A DNA stretch of 64,000 bases from Glaciihabitans arcticus (GCF_004310685.1 NZ_SISG01000001.1:2852001-2916000), one strand, 5' to 3'; shown: positions 7,548 through 17,980, counted from the first letter of the stretch. A program made the numbers and translations. The notes: a model not told the origin generated them from the letters alone.

Positions 7548-8140
7548 CCCTCACGCGAGCCGAGCAGCGCCGGCTCGAGACGTCGTCGCGCCTCAGCTCC
7601 GTGAGCCGTCGGCTCACCGCAGCGCGCGGACTGAGCGGATTCACCATCGAGGAGGTCTGCGACGAAGTCGGCGTATCCCGTCGCACCTTCTTCAACTACT
7701 TCCCCTCGAAAGAGCAGGCCGTGCTCGGCGTCGATGAGGCCGAGGAGACCCGCGCGCTCGGCGAGGTTTTCCTTGCCCGCGGCTCGCGTGGCTGGCCCGA
7801 CGTGATCGACGACCTCGTCGACATCGTTTCCGGATACGTCACCTCCGCCGGCCTCAGCGTCGAGGACCACCTCGAGGTCATGGCCGCCGTCGAACGCGAA
7901 CCCAAACTTCTCGCCCGCTTCATCGGCATGGGCAAGGAACGTGAGGGCCAGATCCTGGCCCTCATAGCAACGAGGGAGGGCGTCGGAGTGGACGACACTC
8001 GAGCCCGCGCAGCCGTCGACGTGCTCGGTACGCTGATGCGCTCCGCCGCCGGGCGACTGCTCGAACCGAATGGCGCGGAGAACTTCGGTTCCGCGCTCAC
8101 CGAATCACTCACCGCGCTCCGTGCGGTGCTGAACCCCTAA
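7532..8140 (+). CDS. TetR-family regulator of the adjacent exporter
   Basis: A 202-residue TetR protein with a DNA-binding domain near residues 15-65 (TIEEVCDEVGVSRRTFFNYFPSKEQAVLG). It is followed after 18 bp by a 14-helix MFS exporter on the same strand, the standard layout of a drug-responsive repressor and its pump. Four alternating half-sites around its own start suggest autorepression of the whole operon. The ligand is probably a pump substrate (inference). Confidence 0.9.
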   Translation: MTESATLTRAEQRRLETSSRLSSVSRRLTAARGLSGFTIEEVCDEVGVSRRTFFNYFPSKEQAVLGVDEAEETRALGEVFLARGSRGWPDVIDDLVDIVSGYVTSAGLSVEDHLEVMAAVEREPKLLARFIGMGKEREGQILALIATREGVGVDDTRARAAVDVLGTLMRSAAGRLLEPNGAENFGSALTESLTALRAVLNP

Positions 8141-9799
<1,659 letters not shown>

Positions 9800-9805
9800 C
9801 TGCGC

Positions 9806-10024
9806 CTAGGAACGGGTCCCGAGGTCGACGATCTCGGCGATCCGCCCCTGCAGCTCTTCTTCGTCGATCATGTCGCTGTTGAAGTCGGTCTGGGCTTCGA
9901 GCAGCCGCAGCCGCAACTGTGCCGAACGCTTCGGGTGCTTCTTCGCGAGGCCGCTCAGCAGGCGGCGGGCATCAAGCAGCCCGGTCACGGTGCTCGCGTC
10001 GGAATAGTCGCGGGGTCGGCTCAT
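9806..10024 (-). CDS. Small helical hypothetical protein, 72 aa
   Basis: A 72-residue charged protein, rich in Arg, Leu and Glu, predicted mostly helical (LLDARRLLSGLAKKHPKRSAQLRLRLLEAQ). It has no membrane segment, signal or cysteine. It converges on the MFS exporter with a six-base gap. I do not recognise the family. GC-rich third codon positions suggest that it is real. Confidence 0.5.
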   Translation of the reverse strand: MSRPRDYSDASTVTGLLDARRLLSGLAKKHPKRSAQLRLRLLEAQTDFNSDMIDEEELQGRIAEIVDLGTRS

Positions 10025-10136
10025 GCGGGCACGATACGCAGCGAAGGTTAACTGCGGGAGAACAGTTACAGGCGTAGGCTCGTCGACGTGAGATTCCCCC
10101 AGTCGTTCCCGGAGCCCTCAGGGCGTTCGGAGGTCA

Positions 10137-10231
10137 CCGGCGCTTCACGCGCCGGCTCGAGATAGCCCTGCCCTCGCGCGGATGCCCCAGCTCCGCGCGC
10201 CCCGCACGCTATTTCCAGCCCTCAAGGGCTG
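10137..10231 (+). promoter_or_regulatory. Structured leader of the FBP gene
   Basis: Two strong hairpins precede the FBP gene: CCGGCGC-N5-GCGCCGG at 10137-10155 and CAGCCC-TCAA-GGGCTG at 10216-10231, the latter 19 bp before the start codon. A 25-codon reading frame with GTG start at 10088 and TAG at 10163 ends just after the first hairpin. This is the kind of layout used for translational attenuation, but it is unproven here. Confidence 0.35.
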
Positions 10232-10250
10232 TAACGACTGGAGAACAACC

Positions 10251-10739
10251 ATGCTCGCTCTGAGCGACACGACCATCCGCGCATCCTTCGCCAACGCGAC
10301 GAAGCGCGAACTGAACGACCTGACCCTGCCCGACCTGAGCGCCATCGCCTGGGACAAGATCGACTACCTCGGCTGGCGCGATCTTCGCCTGGCTCGCCGC
10401 GCGTACGTCGTGGTTCCCGTGGGCGATGAGATTGTGGGCGTCATCCTCAAGCAGGCGGAGTCTGCACCGCGCAGCCGCGCACAGTGCACGTGGTGTGAGG
10501 ATGTGCACCTGCCCAACGACGTCCTGCTCTACGCAGCTCGCCGTGCGGGTGCCGGCGGTCGCAACGGCAACTCGGTGGGCACGCTGCTCTGTGCGAACTT
10601 CGAGTGCTCGGCGAACGTGCGCAAGACGCCGCCGATGGCCTACATCGGGTTCGACGTCGAGGCGGCTCGCGAAAAGCGCATCGCCACGCTGCGGGTGCGG
10701 GCCTCCGACTTCGCTGCAGGAGTGGCGAGCGTCGAATAA
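10251..10739 (+). CDS. FBP-domain (FusB/EF-G-binding-like) protein
   Basis: A 162-residue protein of the FBP family. The C-terminal half carries a treble-clef zinc finger with CTWC at about 77-80 and C-N4-C (CANFEC) at about 112-117. FusB proteins bind elongation factor G and rescue ribosomes stalled by fusidic acid, and actinobacterial relatives share the zinc finger but are mostly untested. The start at 10251 is chosen because it follows the hairpin leader and matches the family N-terminus (TIRASFANATKREL). It may help translation recycle EF-G (inference). Confidence 0.8.
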   Translation: MLALSDTTIRASFANATKRELNDLTLPDLSAIAWDKIDYLGWRDLRLARRAYVVVPVGDEIVGVILKQAESAPRSRAQCTWCEDVHLPNDVLLYAARRAGAGGRNGNSVGTLLCANFECSANVRKTPPMAYIGFDVEAAREKRIATLRVRASDFAAGVASVE

Positions 10740-10749
10740 GCACCGAGGA

Positions 10750-11820
10750 CTAGCGCTGCAGGTCGAGCCCGAGCCACCCGGCGAACTGCTCGATCTGCTC
10801 GTCGACGTCCGCTCGGACTCTCGCGCTGAAGGGCTCGTCTTCGTGCACACGGTGCACGAGGAAGCGCCCCGAGTCGTGATCTGAGCGGGCGTCGAGCTTG
10901 CCGATCAGCCGGTCGCCGTGCAGGATCGGCAGGGCGAACTGTCCCCAGATTCTCGACCGCGCCGGCTTGTAGGTCTCGAGCAGGTAGTCGAACTCGAACA
11001 GCCTGGCCACCCGGTACGGGTCGGTCATCAGCCGGTCGAAGGGGGAGACGAGCGTCGCGCGCCCCTCGAACGGTAGGTCGAGCTGGGCGGGGTCGACGCG
11101 CCACTTGCCTCTCACGCCCTCGATGGTTGCGGCCTCTCCGACGGGCACGATCCCATGCAGTTCGGTCGGGGCCACGGCGATGCTGTCGCGCATGATGCCG
11201 CACGCAGCGAGCAACTGCTGGCTGCGCACCAGTCGCGCCTCGTCGGCCGGCACCTCGGGCACCTCCGGGTAGACGCGTTCGGCAAGATCCCAGACGCGCA
11301 GCCGCCCGACCCGCCCGACGACCGCGAGCCGGCCGCTCATGTGCAGCAGCTCGAGCATCTGGGTGACGTTGCGGTTGTTGGTCCAGCCGGTCGACGGCCA
11401 GGGCACCGCCGCCTCGTCGGGGATCGCGCGGGACGTCTGCGGCCCCTCGTCTTCGATGCGATCGAGCACCGACTGCGCGAAGTCTTCGTTGGCATCGAAC
11501 CAGCCGCGGGCGCTCGCGCGGTCGAGCCAGGTACGCATGCCGGCGAGGAAGAGCGGCAGGTCGGACATGGGTCGCAGCATCCAGCCCCGCTCGAAGAGCA
11601 GGCCCGAGCTGATGGCGCCGGTCAGGTCGGGGGGCTCGTAGGACGCCCCGAGCCGCGACCAGGCGATGTGGTCGGCGGAGGGGGCGACGGTCGGCGTCTG
11701 CTCGATGCGCAGCATGGCCGTCTGCCGCACCATGCCGACTACGTCGTGGGGGCGACGGGCGTCGAGCCCGGCCGCGCGCACCGCGATGCGCCTCGCCTGC
11801 TCACGGGTCAGCTCGTGCAT
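10750..11820 (-). CDS. Winged-helix protein of the YcaQ/AlkX (HTH_42) family
   Basis: A 356-residue protein of the HTH_42 family, which includes DNA glycosylases that open interstrand crosslinks or release azinomycin-type adducts. Near residues 30-60 the segment MLRIEQTPTVAPSADHIAWSR takes the place where characterised members carry their catalytic QxQ or QxD-type motif, and I cannot confirm the exact catalytic residues. Three winged-helix repeats and a C-terminal beta-barrel-like region with DRLIGKLDARSDHD are typical. It lies 19 bp after metI on the same strand and may be read through from the sulfur operon. Confidence 0.82.
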   Translation of the reverse strand: MHELTREQARRIAVRAAGLDARRPHDVVGMVRQTAMLRIEQTPTVAPSADHIAWSRLGASYEPPDLTGAISSGLLFERGWMLRPMSDLPLFLAGMRTWLDRASARGWFDANEDFAQSVLDRIEDEGPQTSRAIPDEAAVPWPSTGWTNNRNVTQMLELLHMSGRLAVVGRVGRLRVWDLAERVYPEVPEVPADEARLVRSQQLLAACGIMRDSIAVAPTELHGIVPVGEAATIEGVRGKWRVDPAQLDLPFEGRATLVSPFDRLMTDPYRVARLFEFDYLLETYKPARSRIWGQFALPILHGDRLIGKLDARSDHDSGRFLVHRVHEDEPFSARVRADVDEQIEQFAGWLGLDLQR

Positions 11821-11839
11821 GCCCTCACCCTACGACCTG

Positions 11840-12502
11840 CTACCGGCGCAGCACCTTCTTCGCCCACGCGTTGCCCAGCGTCTGAATGACCTGCACGAGG
11901 ATGACGATGAGCAGCACGGCCGTCCACGTGACGGCCGGGTTGAACTGCTTGTAGCCGTAGCTCAGCGCGAACGCACCGAGGCCGCCACCGCCGACGAGGC
12001 CGGCGACCGTCGCCATGTCGACGAGCGCCACGAACACGAACGCGTAACCGAGGATGAGCGGCCCGAACGCCTCGGGCAGCAGCACGGTGCGGATGATGCG
12101 GAACGGGCCCGCGCCGACCGAGCGAGCCGCCTCGATGACGCCCGGCTGCACGGTGAGCAGGTTCTGTTCGACCACCCGGCTGATGCCGAACGAGGCGGCG
12201 ATCGAAATGGTGACGATGATCGCCGTATTTCCGATGCCCGTTCCGATCAGCTGGCGGATCAGTGGCTGCACCGCAACCAGGAAGATGATGAACGGAATGG
12301 GTCGGATCGTGTTCACCAGCACGTTGAGCACCGCGAAGACCGAGCGGTTGGGCAGCAGGCTGCCGGAGCGGGTCACGTACAGGCCGAGGCCGACCACGAG
12401 TCCGCCGAATCCGCCGAACAGCAGGGTCAGGCCGACGATGTACAGGGTCTCCCACGCGCTCTGCCAGAGCAGCGGCTGCAGGTCGTTGATGAGGCGGTCC
12501 AT
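11840..12502 (-). CDS. metI: Methionine ABC transporter permease MetI
   Basis: A 220-residue permease with five membrane helices and the cytoplasmic EAA loop EAARSVGAGPFRIIRTVLLP, which docks on the ATPase. Length and sequence (ETLYIVGLTLLFGG at the start, TMVAGLVGGGGLG-like segment near the end) are those of MetI. The start codon overlaps the last base of metN, so the two are translationally coupled. With MetN and MetQ it imports methionine or related organosulfur compounds. Confidence 0.95.
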   Translation of the reverse strand: MDRLINDLQPLLWQSAWETLYIVGLTLLFGGFGGLVVGLGLYVTRSGSLLPNRSVFAVLNVLVNTIRPIPFIIFLVAVQPLIRQLIGTGIGNTAIIVTISIAASFGISRVVEQNLLTVQPGVIEAARSVGAGPFRIIRTVLLPEAFGPLILGYAFVFVALVDMATVAGLVGGGGLGAFALSYGYKQFNPAVTWTAVLLIVILVQVIQTLGNAWAKKVLRR

Positions 12503-13530
12503 TACTTCACCTCCGTGACGACGACGGAGTTGCGCACGATCTCGAGCGCGGCGTCGATGGTCGAGTCCTCGCCGGTGAGAGCGAGGGTCAGGTGGCCGAA
12601 GGTGCGCCCCTGCACGTCGTTGATGCCGCCGTAGATGAGTTCGAAGCCAACGCCCTTGCGCCCGAACTCGAGGAAGACGGCGGCCTGGGAGACGTTGCCG
12701 TCGGCGAAGGAGAGGGTCACGATGCGGCCCGGGTGCTTCGCGCGCAGCACGGCGAGCTCGTCGGCCTCGGGCACGGCTCGCACCACGGTCGAGACGAAAC
12801 GTTTGCTGGCCGGGGTCTGCGGATCGGAGAACACGTCGAACACGGTTCCGGTCTCGATCACGCGGCCCTGCTCCATCACGGCGACCTTGTGGGCGATGGT
12901 CTTGATGACGTCCATCTCGTGGGTGATGACGATGATGGTGGTTCCGAATTCCTCGTTCACGCGCTTGAGCAGCGCGAGCACCTCGAGCGTGGTCTCGGGG
13001 TCGAGCGCGCTGGTCGCCTCGTCAGCGAGCAGGATGCTCGGGCTCGTGGCGAGCGCTCGCGCGATGCCCACGCGCTGCTTCTGCCCGCCCGAGAGTTGGT
13101 CGGGGTAGTTGCCCGCCTTGTCGGCGAGACCCACGAAGTGCAGCAGGTCGGAGATGCGCGCATTGCGCTCGGCGACCGGCACCCCGGCGACCTCGAGCGG
13201 GTACTCGATGTTCTTCCACACGGTCTTCGAGTTGAACAGGTTGAACTGCTGAAAGATCATCCCGATGCCCAGTCGCAGTTTGCGCAGCTCACGTTCGGGC
13301 AGCGTGGTGATCTCCGTGCCGTTCACCTGAATGCTTCCGGATGTCGCGCGCTCGAGCGCATTGACCAGCCTGACCAGCGTGCTCTTGCCCGCCCCCGAAT
13401 AACCGATGATCCCGTAGATCTCACCCGCCTCGATGTCGAGGTCGACGGACTGGATCGCCCGTACCTCCTTCTCGTTGCGTCCCCGAGCGGGATAGGTCTT
13501 CGAGACGTCGCGTAGGGCAACGATGGGCAT
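12502..13530 (-). CDS. metN: Methionine ABC transporter ATPase MetN with NIL domain
   Basis: A 342-residue ATPase. Walker A is GYSGAGKST at about 43-51, the ABC signature is LSGGQKQR and Walker B is ILLADEATSALD. The C-terminal ~75 residues form a NIL domain (VTLSFADGN to FGHLTLALTG), which senses internal methionine and closes the transporter in known MetN proteins. It sits seven bases after metQ and overlaps metI by one base. Confidence 0.96.
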   Translation of the reverse strand: MPIVALRDVSKTYPARGRNEKEVRAIQSVDLDIEAGEIYGIIGYSGAGKSTLVRLVNALERATSGSIQVNGTEITTLPERELRKLRLGIGMIFQQFNLFNSKTVWKNIEYPLEVAGVPVAERNARISDLLHFVGLADKAGNYPDQLSGGQKQRVGIARALATSPSILLADEATSALDPETTLEVLALLKRVNEEFGTTIIVITHEMDVIKTIAHKVAVMEQGRVIETGTVFDVFSDPQTPASKRFVSTVVRAVPEADELAVLRAKHPGRIVTLSFADGNVSQAAVFLEFGRKGVGFELIYGGINDVQGRTFGHLTLALTGEDSTIDAALEIVRNSVVVTEVK

Positions 13531-13537
13531 AAGCCGG

Positions 13538-14527
13538 TTAGCCCTGGGCCTTGTTGTCGGCGATGACCTTCTCGAGCGATGCCTCGAGGTCGGCGACCGC
13601 GGTCTTCAGGAAGACAGCAGTTCCGCCGGAGGTCTCCAGCACGCCATCGAGCACGTCCTGGTTGGTCTGGTAGATCTCCACGAGCTTGAGCAGCACCTCG
13701 TTGTCCTTGTCCTTCGCGTTCGCTGCCCAGATGTTCACGTAGGGGAGCGCGTTGGGGTCGGAGGGGTCGTCCTGGGCGATCGCGTCCGAGGCGGTGAGTC
13801 CCGCATCGGTCACGAAGTCGTTGTTGATGATCGCGGCGGCGACATCGGGCAGCGACGTGACGGTGAGTGCCGCGTCGAGGGTCGTGACCGTGACCTTCGA
13901 GTCGGCGCTGACCTCGTCGAGGGTCGAGAAGATGCTTCCGCCGCCTTCGAGGGTGATGAGGCCGGCCGACTGCAGGATGAGCAGGCCGCGCGCGAGGTTG
14001 GAGGGGTCGTCCGGGATGGCGACGGTGTCACCGGCCTGGATCTCCTCGACCGAGCCGTACTTCGTCGAGTACAGGCCGAGCGGGTAGATGGCGGTTGCGC
14101 CGATCGGAACGATGTCATCACCGGTTGCGGCGTTGTGCTCGCCGAGGTAGACGATGTGCTGGAACTGGTTGAGGTCGAGGTCTCCCGCGGCGAGTGCAGG
14201 GTTCGGCTCCGGGTAGGAGGCGAAGTCGATCACGTCGATCGAGATGCCCTCCTCGAGAGCCGCGCCCTTGAACGTGGTCCACCAGGGCTCGCTCGCGCCG
14301 ACGGTACCGATGCGCACGGGCTGCTCGGGCGAGCCGAGTCCGCTCGTGATGGCGTTCGACCCCTCGGCTGCCGGGGCATCCTTCGGGGCGTTGATGTTCA
14401 CGATGATGAGCACCGCGGCAATGATCGCGGCTATGGCGACGATGATGCCGCCGACGATCAGGCCGGTGCGGCTCTTCTTCGGGGGCGCGATGACCGGGTT
14501 GGCACCGGCGGGAGGTGTTGCAGACAT
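13538..14527 (-). CDS. metQ: MetQ/NlpA-type substrate-binding protein, membrane-anchored
   Basis: A 329-residue solute-binding protein. The NlpA/MetQ domain starts near VRIGTVGASEPWW and includes FASYPEPNPALAAGDLDLNQF and DDPSNLARGLLIL, all typical. Unlike usual MetQ, it has no lipobox Cys: residues 22-46 form an uncleaved transmembrane helix (LIVGGIIVAIAAIIAAVLII) preceded by a positively charged cytoplasmic segment. It should therefore be tethered by a protein anchor rather than a lipid. It delivers methionine or another organosulfur substrate to MetNI. Confidence 0.9.
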   Translation of the reverse strand: MSATPPAGANPVIAPPKKSRTGLIVGGIIVAIAAIIAAVLIIVNINAPKDAPAAEGSNAITSGLGSPEQPVRIGTVGASEPWWTTFKGAALEEGISIDVIDFASYPEPNPALAAGDLDLNQFQHIVYLGEHNAATGDDIVPIGATAIYPLGLYSTKYGSVEEIQAGDTVAIPDDPSNLARGLLILQSAGLITLEGGGSIFSTLDEVSADSKVTVTTLDAALTVTSLPDVAAAIINNDFVTDAGLTASDAIAQDDPSDPNALPYVNIWAANAKDKDNEVLLKLVEIYQTNQDVLDGVLETSGGTAVFLKTAVADLEASLEKVIADNKAQG

Positions 14528-14644
14528 GGCTGTGCTCTCTGGCTGTGTGGACAGGGGATGGGATCGGCACTCTCTCGTGGAGGGCCGTTACCAGTGTGTG
14601 TCGCCCAGCTGGGGATACGAAAACGTGTTGAGAAGTGTGACGTT

Positions 14645-15961
14645 CTAGAAGTCGCTGAGGTTGCCGCGCAGGCCGCCGCCGCCGAACTCGGTGCGCAGGA
14701 TGCCGCGGCGACGCAGGATTGGCACGAGTTCGTCGAGAATGCGGTGCACGGTCACCGGGTGCAGGTCGCCCCAGAGCAGCACGCCGTCGTTGTCGGCCGT
14801 CTCGCCCAGGTTTTCGATGAGATCGGCGAACTCCTCGGCGGTTCCGACAAAGCCGCCCTGCCCGATGCGGCCGAGCTTCGCCTGCTTGGCCAGCATTGCG
14901 CGCAGGGGGGTGGTGGCGGGGTCGTAGCCGCCGAGCAGGCGCTTGATGCTCCCCTGCGACACATGGTCGCCGAAGATAGACAGGTCCAACGGGGCGTCGA
15001 GGTCCTGCTGCGTGAGGTCGGTCTCGAGGTCGCTCGACTGGCGCTCGGCGATGTGCAGGAGTGCTGCGTCATCCGGATTCGCGGAGGCAGCGACGAGCCG
15101 GTCGGCCTCTTCGGCGCTCGAGACGAGCACGGGCTGGATCGCGAACAGGATCTTCACGTCGCTGGGGTTGCGACCCCGCTCGACTGCCGCGGCGTGGATC
15201 TTCGCGCGGTACTCGCGAATGGAGTCGGGGTCGAGCGGCGCGAGCGCGAGCTGCACCTCGGAGTTGGCGCCGGCGAAGCCGAGGCCGCGCCCCGAACCGC
15301 CGGGCGAGACGATGACCGGTTCCCCATCGGTGAACGGGATGGCGTTGAGCGGCCCGTCGAAATCGAAGTACTCGCCGCGGTGCTGCACGGAGGTCAGCTT
15401 CGAGCCGTCGGCGTAGCGGCCGGCCGCAGGGTCGGCGATGAGGGCGCCGTCGCCCCAGCTGCGCCAGAGGTCGCGGATGCCGCCCAGCCACTCCTCAGCG
15501 CGGTCGTAGGCGGCGTCGTGCGAGAGGGGGCCGGCGCTGCCGAAGTGACGCGCGCTGCCGGTGTCGGTGACGACGTTGAGGCCGAGGCGGTGACCGCTCA
15601 GGTGCTGCAGCGTCGCGAACTGGCGAGCCGCGGTGTACGGCAGGTACGCGGCCGGATTCACCGTCGGCACCACGCCGATGTGCGACGTCGCCCCGAACAG
15701 GTACGGCGCGAGCAGCAGTGGATCGTGCTTCGGGCCGCCGAAGGCCTGGCGGATGCGTAGATCGATCGTCGACGCGTTACCCAGGGACGGGGCATCCTCG
15801 ATGATCAGCAGGTCGAAGCCGGCCTGCTCCAACTCGCGGATCGACTGCTGGTAGAGCTCGGGCTCGGTCCAGCGGTAGTTCCAGTCGAGGTACGGGTGGC
15901 CCCAGCCGTGTGGGCCGAAGCCGCGGGCGAGGAACCAGCCGAAATGCTGCAGCTTGCTCAT
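14645..15961 (-). CDS. NtaA/SnaA/DszA-family FMNH2-dependent monooxygenase
   Basis: A 438-residue bacterial-luciferase-like monooxygenase. The N-terminus (FGPHGWGHPYLDWNY) and the blocks TIDLRIRQAF, FGATSHIGVVPTVNP and GLNVVTDTGSARHFG are characteristic of the NtaA/SnaA/SoxA(DszA) subfamily, which cleaves C-N or C-S bonds using FMNH2 supplied by a separate reductase. Its ATG overlaps the metY stop codon by four bases, so it is coupled to MetY, and metQNI follow downstream. In this setting a sulfur-containing substrate is likely (inference). Confidence 0.92.
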   Translation of the reverse strand: MSKLQHFGWFLARGFGPHGWGHPYLDWNYRWTEPELYQQSIRELEQAGFDLLIIEDAPSLGNASTIDLRIRQAFGGPKHDPLLLAPYLFGATSHIGVVPTVNPAAYLPYTAARQFATLQHLSGHRLGLNVVTDTGSARHFGSAGPLSHDAAYDRAEEWLGGIRDLWRSWGDGALIADPAAGRYADGSKLTSVQHRGEYFDFDGPLNAIPFTDGEPVIVSPGGSGRGLGFAGANSEVQLALAPLDPDSIREYRAKIHAAAVERGRNPSDVKILFAIQPVLVSSAEEADRLVAASANPDDAALLHIAERQSSDLETDLTQQDLDAPLDLSIFGDHVSQGSIKRLLGGYDPATTPLRAMLAKQAKLGRIGQGGFVGTAEEFADLIENLGETADNDGVLLWGDLHPVTVHRILDELVPILRRRGILRTEFGGGGLRGNLSDF

Positions 15962-17271
15962 GCAACAACCGTACGGGTTGCGGCGAGACCGCGTTCGAGG
16001 TCTGTGAGGAGGTCGGCGAGGTCCTCGATGCCGATCGAGAGGCGCAGGGTTCCGGGCCAGATGCCGGACTGGCTGAGCTCGTCGTCGGTGCGGGCATTGT
16101 GGCTCGTGGTGCCGGGGTGAAGGATCAACGAGCGCACGTCACCGAGGTGGGTCATGTGGGTGAAGGTCTCGAGGGCGTTCACGAAGTCGCGCGCCGCGTC
16201 GAGTCCGCCGCGCAGGGTGAAGGAGAACACCGAGCCCTGCCCACGCGGCAGGTACTTGAGCGCGAGCGGGTGGAACGGGTTCGACTCGAGCCCCGAGTAG
16301 TCGACCGAGTGCACCTCGGGCTGCTGCTCGAGCCAGCGGGCCACGCCGAGGGCGTTCTGCGACTGGCGCTCGACCCGGAGCGAGAGAGTCTCGATGCCCT
16401 GGTTGATGAGGAACGCATTGATCGGTGACGGCGTCGGTCCGAAACGCAGGGCCATGACCTCGCGCAGGTAGGCGATGCGGGCGAGGCCGCCGGAGCGCTC
16501 CGCGAAGCTCGGGTTGCCGTGGCGGTCGCGCGTGGTCAGGTGAAGGAAGAGGTCGCCCGAGCGCTCGACGTCGAACAGGCCGTTGTCCACGATCACCCCG
16601 CCCAGGGCGGCACCGTGCCCGGCGAGGAATTTGCTGGCCGAGTGGATGACGATGTCCGCCCCGAAGTCGAGCGGACGCAGCAGGTACGGCGTCGCGAGCG
16701 TCGAATCGATGATGAGCGGAATGCCGTGACGGTGCGCAACCTCCGCGATCGCCTCTATGTCGAACACGTCGTTCTTCGGGTTCGGGATCGACTCGGCGAA
16801 GAGGGCGCGGGTTGAGGGCAGGATGGCTCGTTCCCACGCTTCGGGGGAGTTCGCGTCATCCACAAAATCGGTGGTGATGCCGTAGCGCGAGAGGTTGTCG
16901 ATGAGGAAGCCGCGGGTGCCCTCGTAGAGGGAGCTCGCCGACAGCAGGTGGTCGCCGGCCTGCAGCAGGCCGAGCAGCGTGACGGCAACCGCCGCCTGGC
17001 CGCTGCCCACGAGCAGCGCCTCAGCGCCGTTCTCGAGATGCGCAACGGTGCGCTCGACGGCCTCTGCGGTGGGGTTGGCGACGCGCGTGTACGAGTAACC
17101 CTCCGCACCGTTGAAGATGTCGCCCGCGTGGTCGAAGTCGTCGATGACAAAACCGGCGGTCATGTAGATCGGGGTGACTCGCGGATTCACCGTGGTTCCG
17201 GGGCGCGCGCCGGCGTGCAGCTGGCGGGTCGAGAACCCGACAGCCGTGTCGAGCGGGCGATGGAGAGTCAT
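15958..17271 (-). CDS. metY: O-acetylhomoserine sulfhydrylase (MetY-type)
   Basis: A 437-residue PLP enzyme of the Cys/Met metabolism family. Conserved blocks include TPIYMTAGFVIDDFDHAG, YTRVANPTAEAVERTVAHLE, and the PLP lysine in IHSASKFLAGHG. Length and the long C-terminal domain match O-acetylhomoserine sulfhydrylase rather than cystathionine gamma-synthase. The enzyme joins sulfide or methanethiol to O-acetylhomoserine, making homocysteine or methionine. The ATG at 17271 is preferred to a start 20 codons upstream because the extra stretch does not match the family. It is the first gene of the sulfur operon and is divergent from the FMN reductase. Confidence 0.92.
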   Translation of the reverse strand: MTLHRPLDTAVGFSTRQLHAGARPGTTVNPRVTPIYMTAGFVIDDFDHAGDIFNGAEGYSYTRVANPTAEAVERTVAHLENGAEALLVGSGQAAVAVTLLGLLQAGDHLLSASSLYEGTRGFLIDNLSRYGITTDFVDDANSPEAWERAILPSTRALFAESIPNPKNDVFDIEAIAEVAHRHGIPLIIDSTLATPYLLRPLDFGADIVIHSASKFLAGHGAALGGVIVDNGLFDVERSGDLFLHLTTRDRHGNPSFAERSGGLARIAYLREVMALRFGPTPSPINAFLINQGIETLSLRVERQSQNALGVARWLEQQPEVHSVDYSGLESNPFHPLALKYLPRGQGSVFSFTLRGGLDAARDFVNALETFTHMTHLGDVRSLILHPGTTSHNARTDDELSQSGIWPGTLRLSIGIEDLADLLTDLERGLAATRTVVA

Positions 17272-17371
17272 GCGATACAGGGTGACACGGACGACCCCGT
17301 TTGGGCTCTGCCGCGCTTCACACTTCGTCATGCGGGATGACCGCTCGCGGCCCCCTCCCTAGGCTCGGAGG

Positions 17372-17974
17372 ATGACCACATCATCGAGGGCACTGCGCGT
17401 CGTCGCCGTCTCCGGCAGTCTCACCGACCCGTCCCGCACGACAGCGCTCGTCGAGGCCATCGCCGAGGCCTTCGGAAAGGTCATCCCCGTCGAGATCCGC
17501 GTGATCAAGCTGCACGAGCTGGGACCGCACTTCGCCGGCACCCTGTCCCGCAAGGGGCTACCCGCCGAGGTCGAGGCCGAGCTGCAGGTCGTGGAGAACG
17601 CCGACCTCCTCATTGTCGCGACACCCGTGTACCGGGCATCCTTCACCGGGCTGTTCAAGCACTTCTTCGACTTCGTCGACCAATACGCGCTCGTGGACAC
17701 CCCCGTGCTGCTCGCGGCGACCGGTGGCAGCGAGCGCCACGCGCTCATCATCGAGCACCAGCTGCGTCCGCTGTTCGGCTTCTTCCAGTCGCTCGCGCTG
17801 CCGGTCGGCGTGTACGCGCACGACTCCGACTTCACCGACTACCGCATCTCGAACGAGCAGCTCACCGAGCGCATCGACAAGGCGATCGCCCGGGCGTTGC
17901 CGCTCGTGCGCTCCAGCCTCATCGAGAAGGAGAGCATTGAGCGCACCCTCGCGGGCGAAGAGGCCGAGCTCTAG
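17372..17974 (+). CDS. NAD(P)H-dependent FMN reductase (MsuE/SsuE-like)
   Basis: A 200-residue flavodoxin-fold reductase. It starts RVVAVSGSLTDPSRTTALVE, the FMN phosphate loop, and contains TPVYRASFTGLFKHFFDFVD and LLAATGGSERHALIIEHQLRP, typical of MsuE/SsuE-type reductases. It is divergent from metY by only 100 bp, so both promoters share one control region. It most likely supplies FMNH2 to the NtaA-type monooxygenase of that operon. A clear terminator follows at 17981-18002. Confidence 0.92.
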   Translation: MTTSSRALRVVAVSGSLTDPSRTTALVEAIAEAFGKVIPVEIRVIKLHELGPHFAGTLSRKGLPAEVEAELQVVENADLLIVATPVYRASFTGLFKHFFDFVDQYALVDTPVLLAATGGSERHALIIEHQLRPLFGFFQSLALPVGVYAHDSDFTDYRISNEQLTERIDKAIARALPLVRSSLIEKESIERTLAGEEAEL

Positions 17975-17980
17975 CTCGCG

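Noticed and set aside
13523-15760. A 745-codon open frame on the plus strand opposite metQ and the monooxygenase
   Set aside because: It is antisense to two well-conserved genes and has no family motifs. Long antisense frames are expected when third codon positions are mostly G or C.
17272-17371. A SAM or cobalamin riboswitch before metY
   Set aside because: The divergent gap is only 100 bp and lacks the conserved cores, so control by a protein regulator is more likely.
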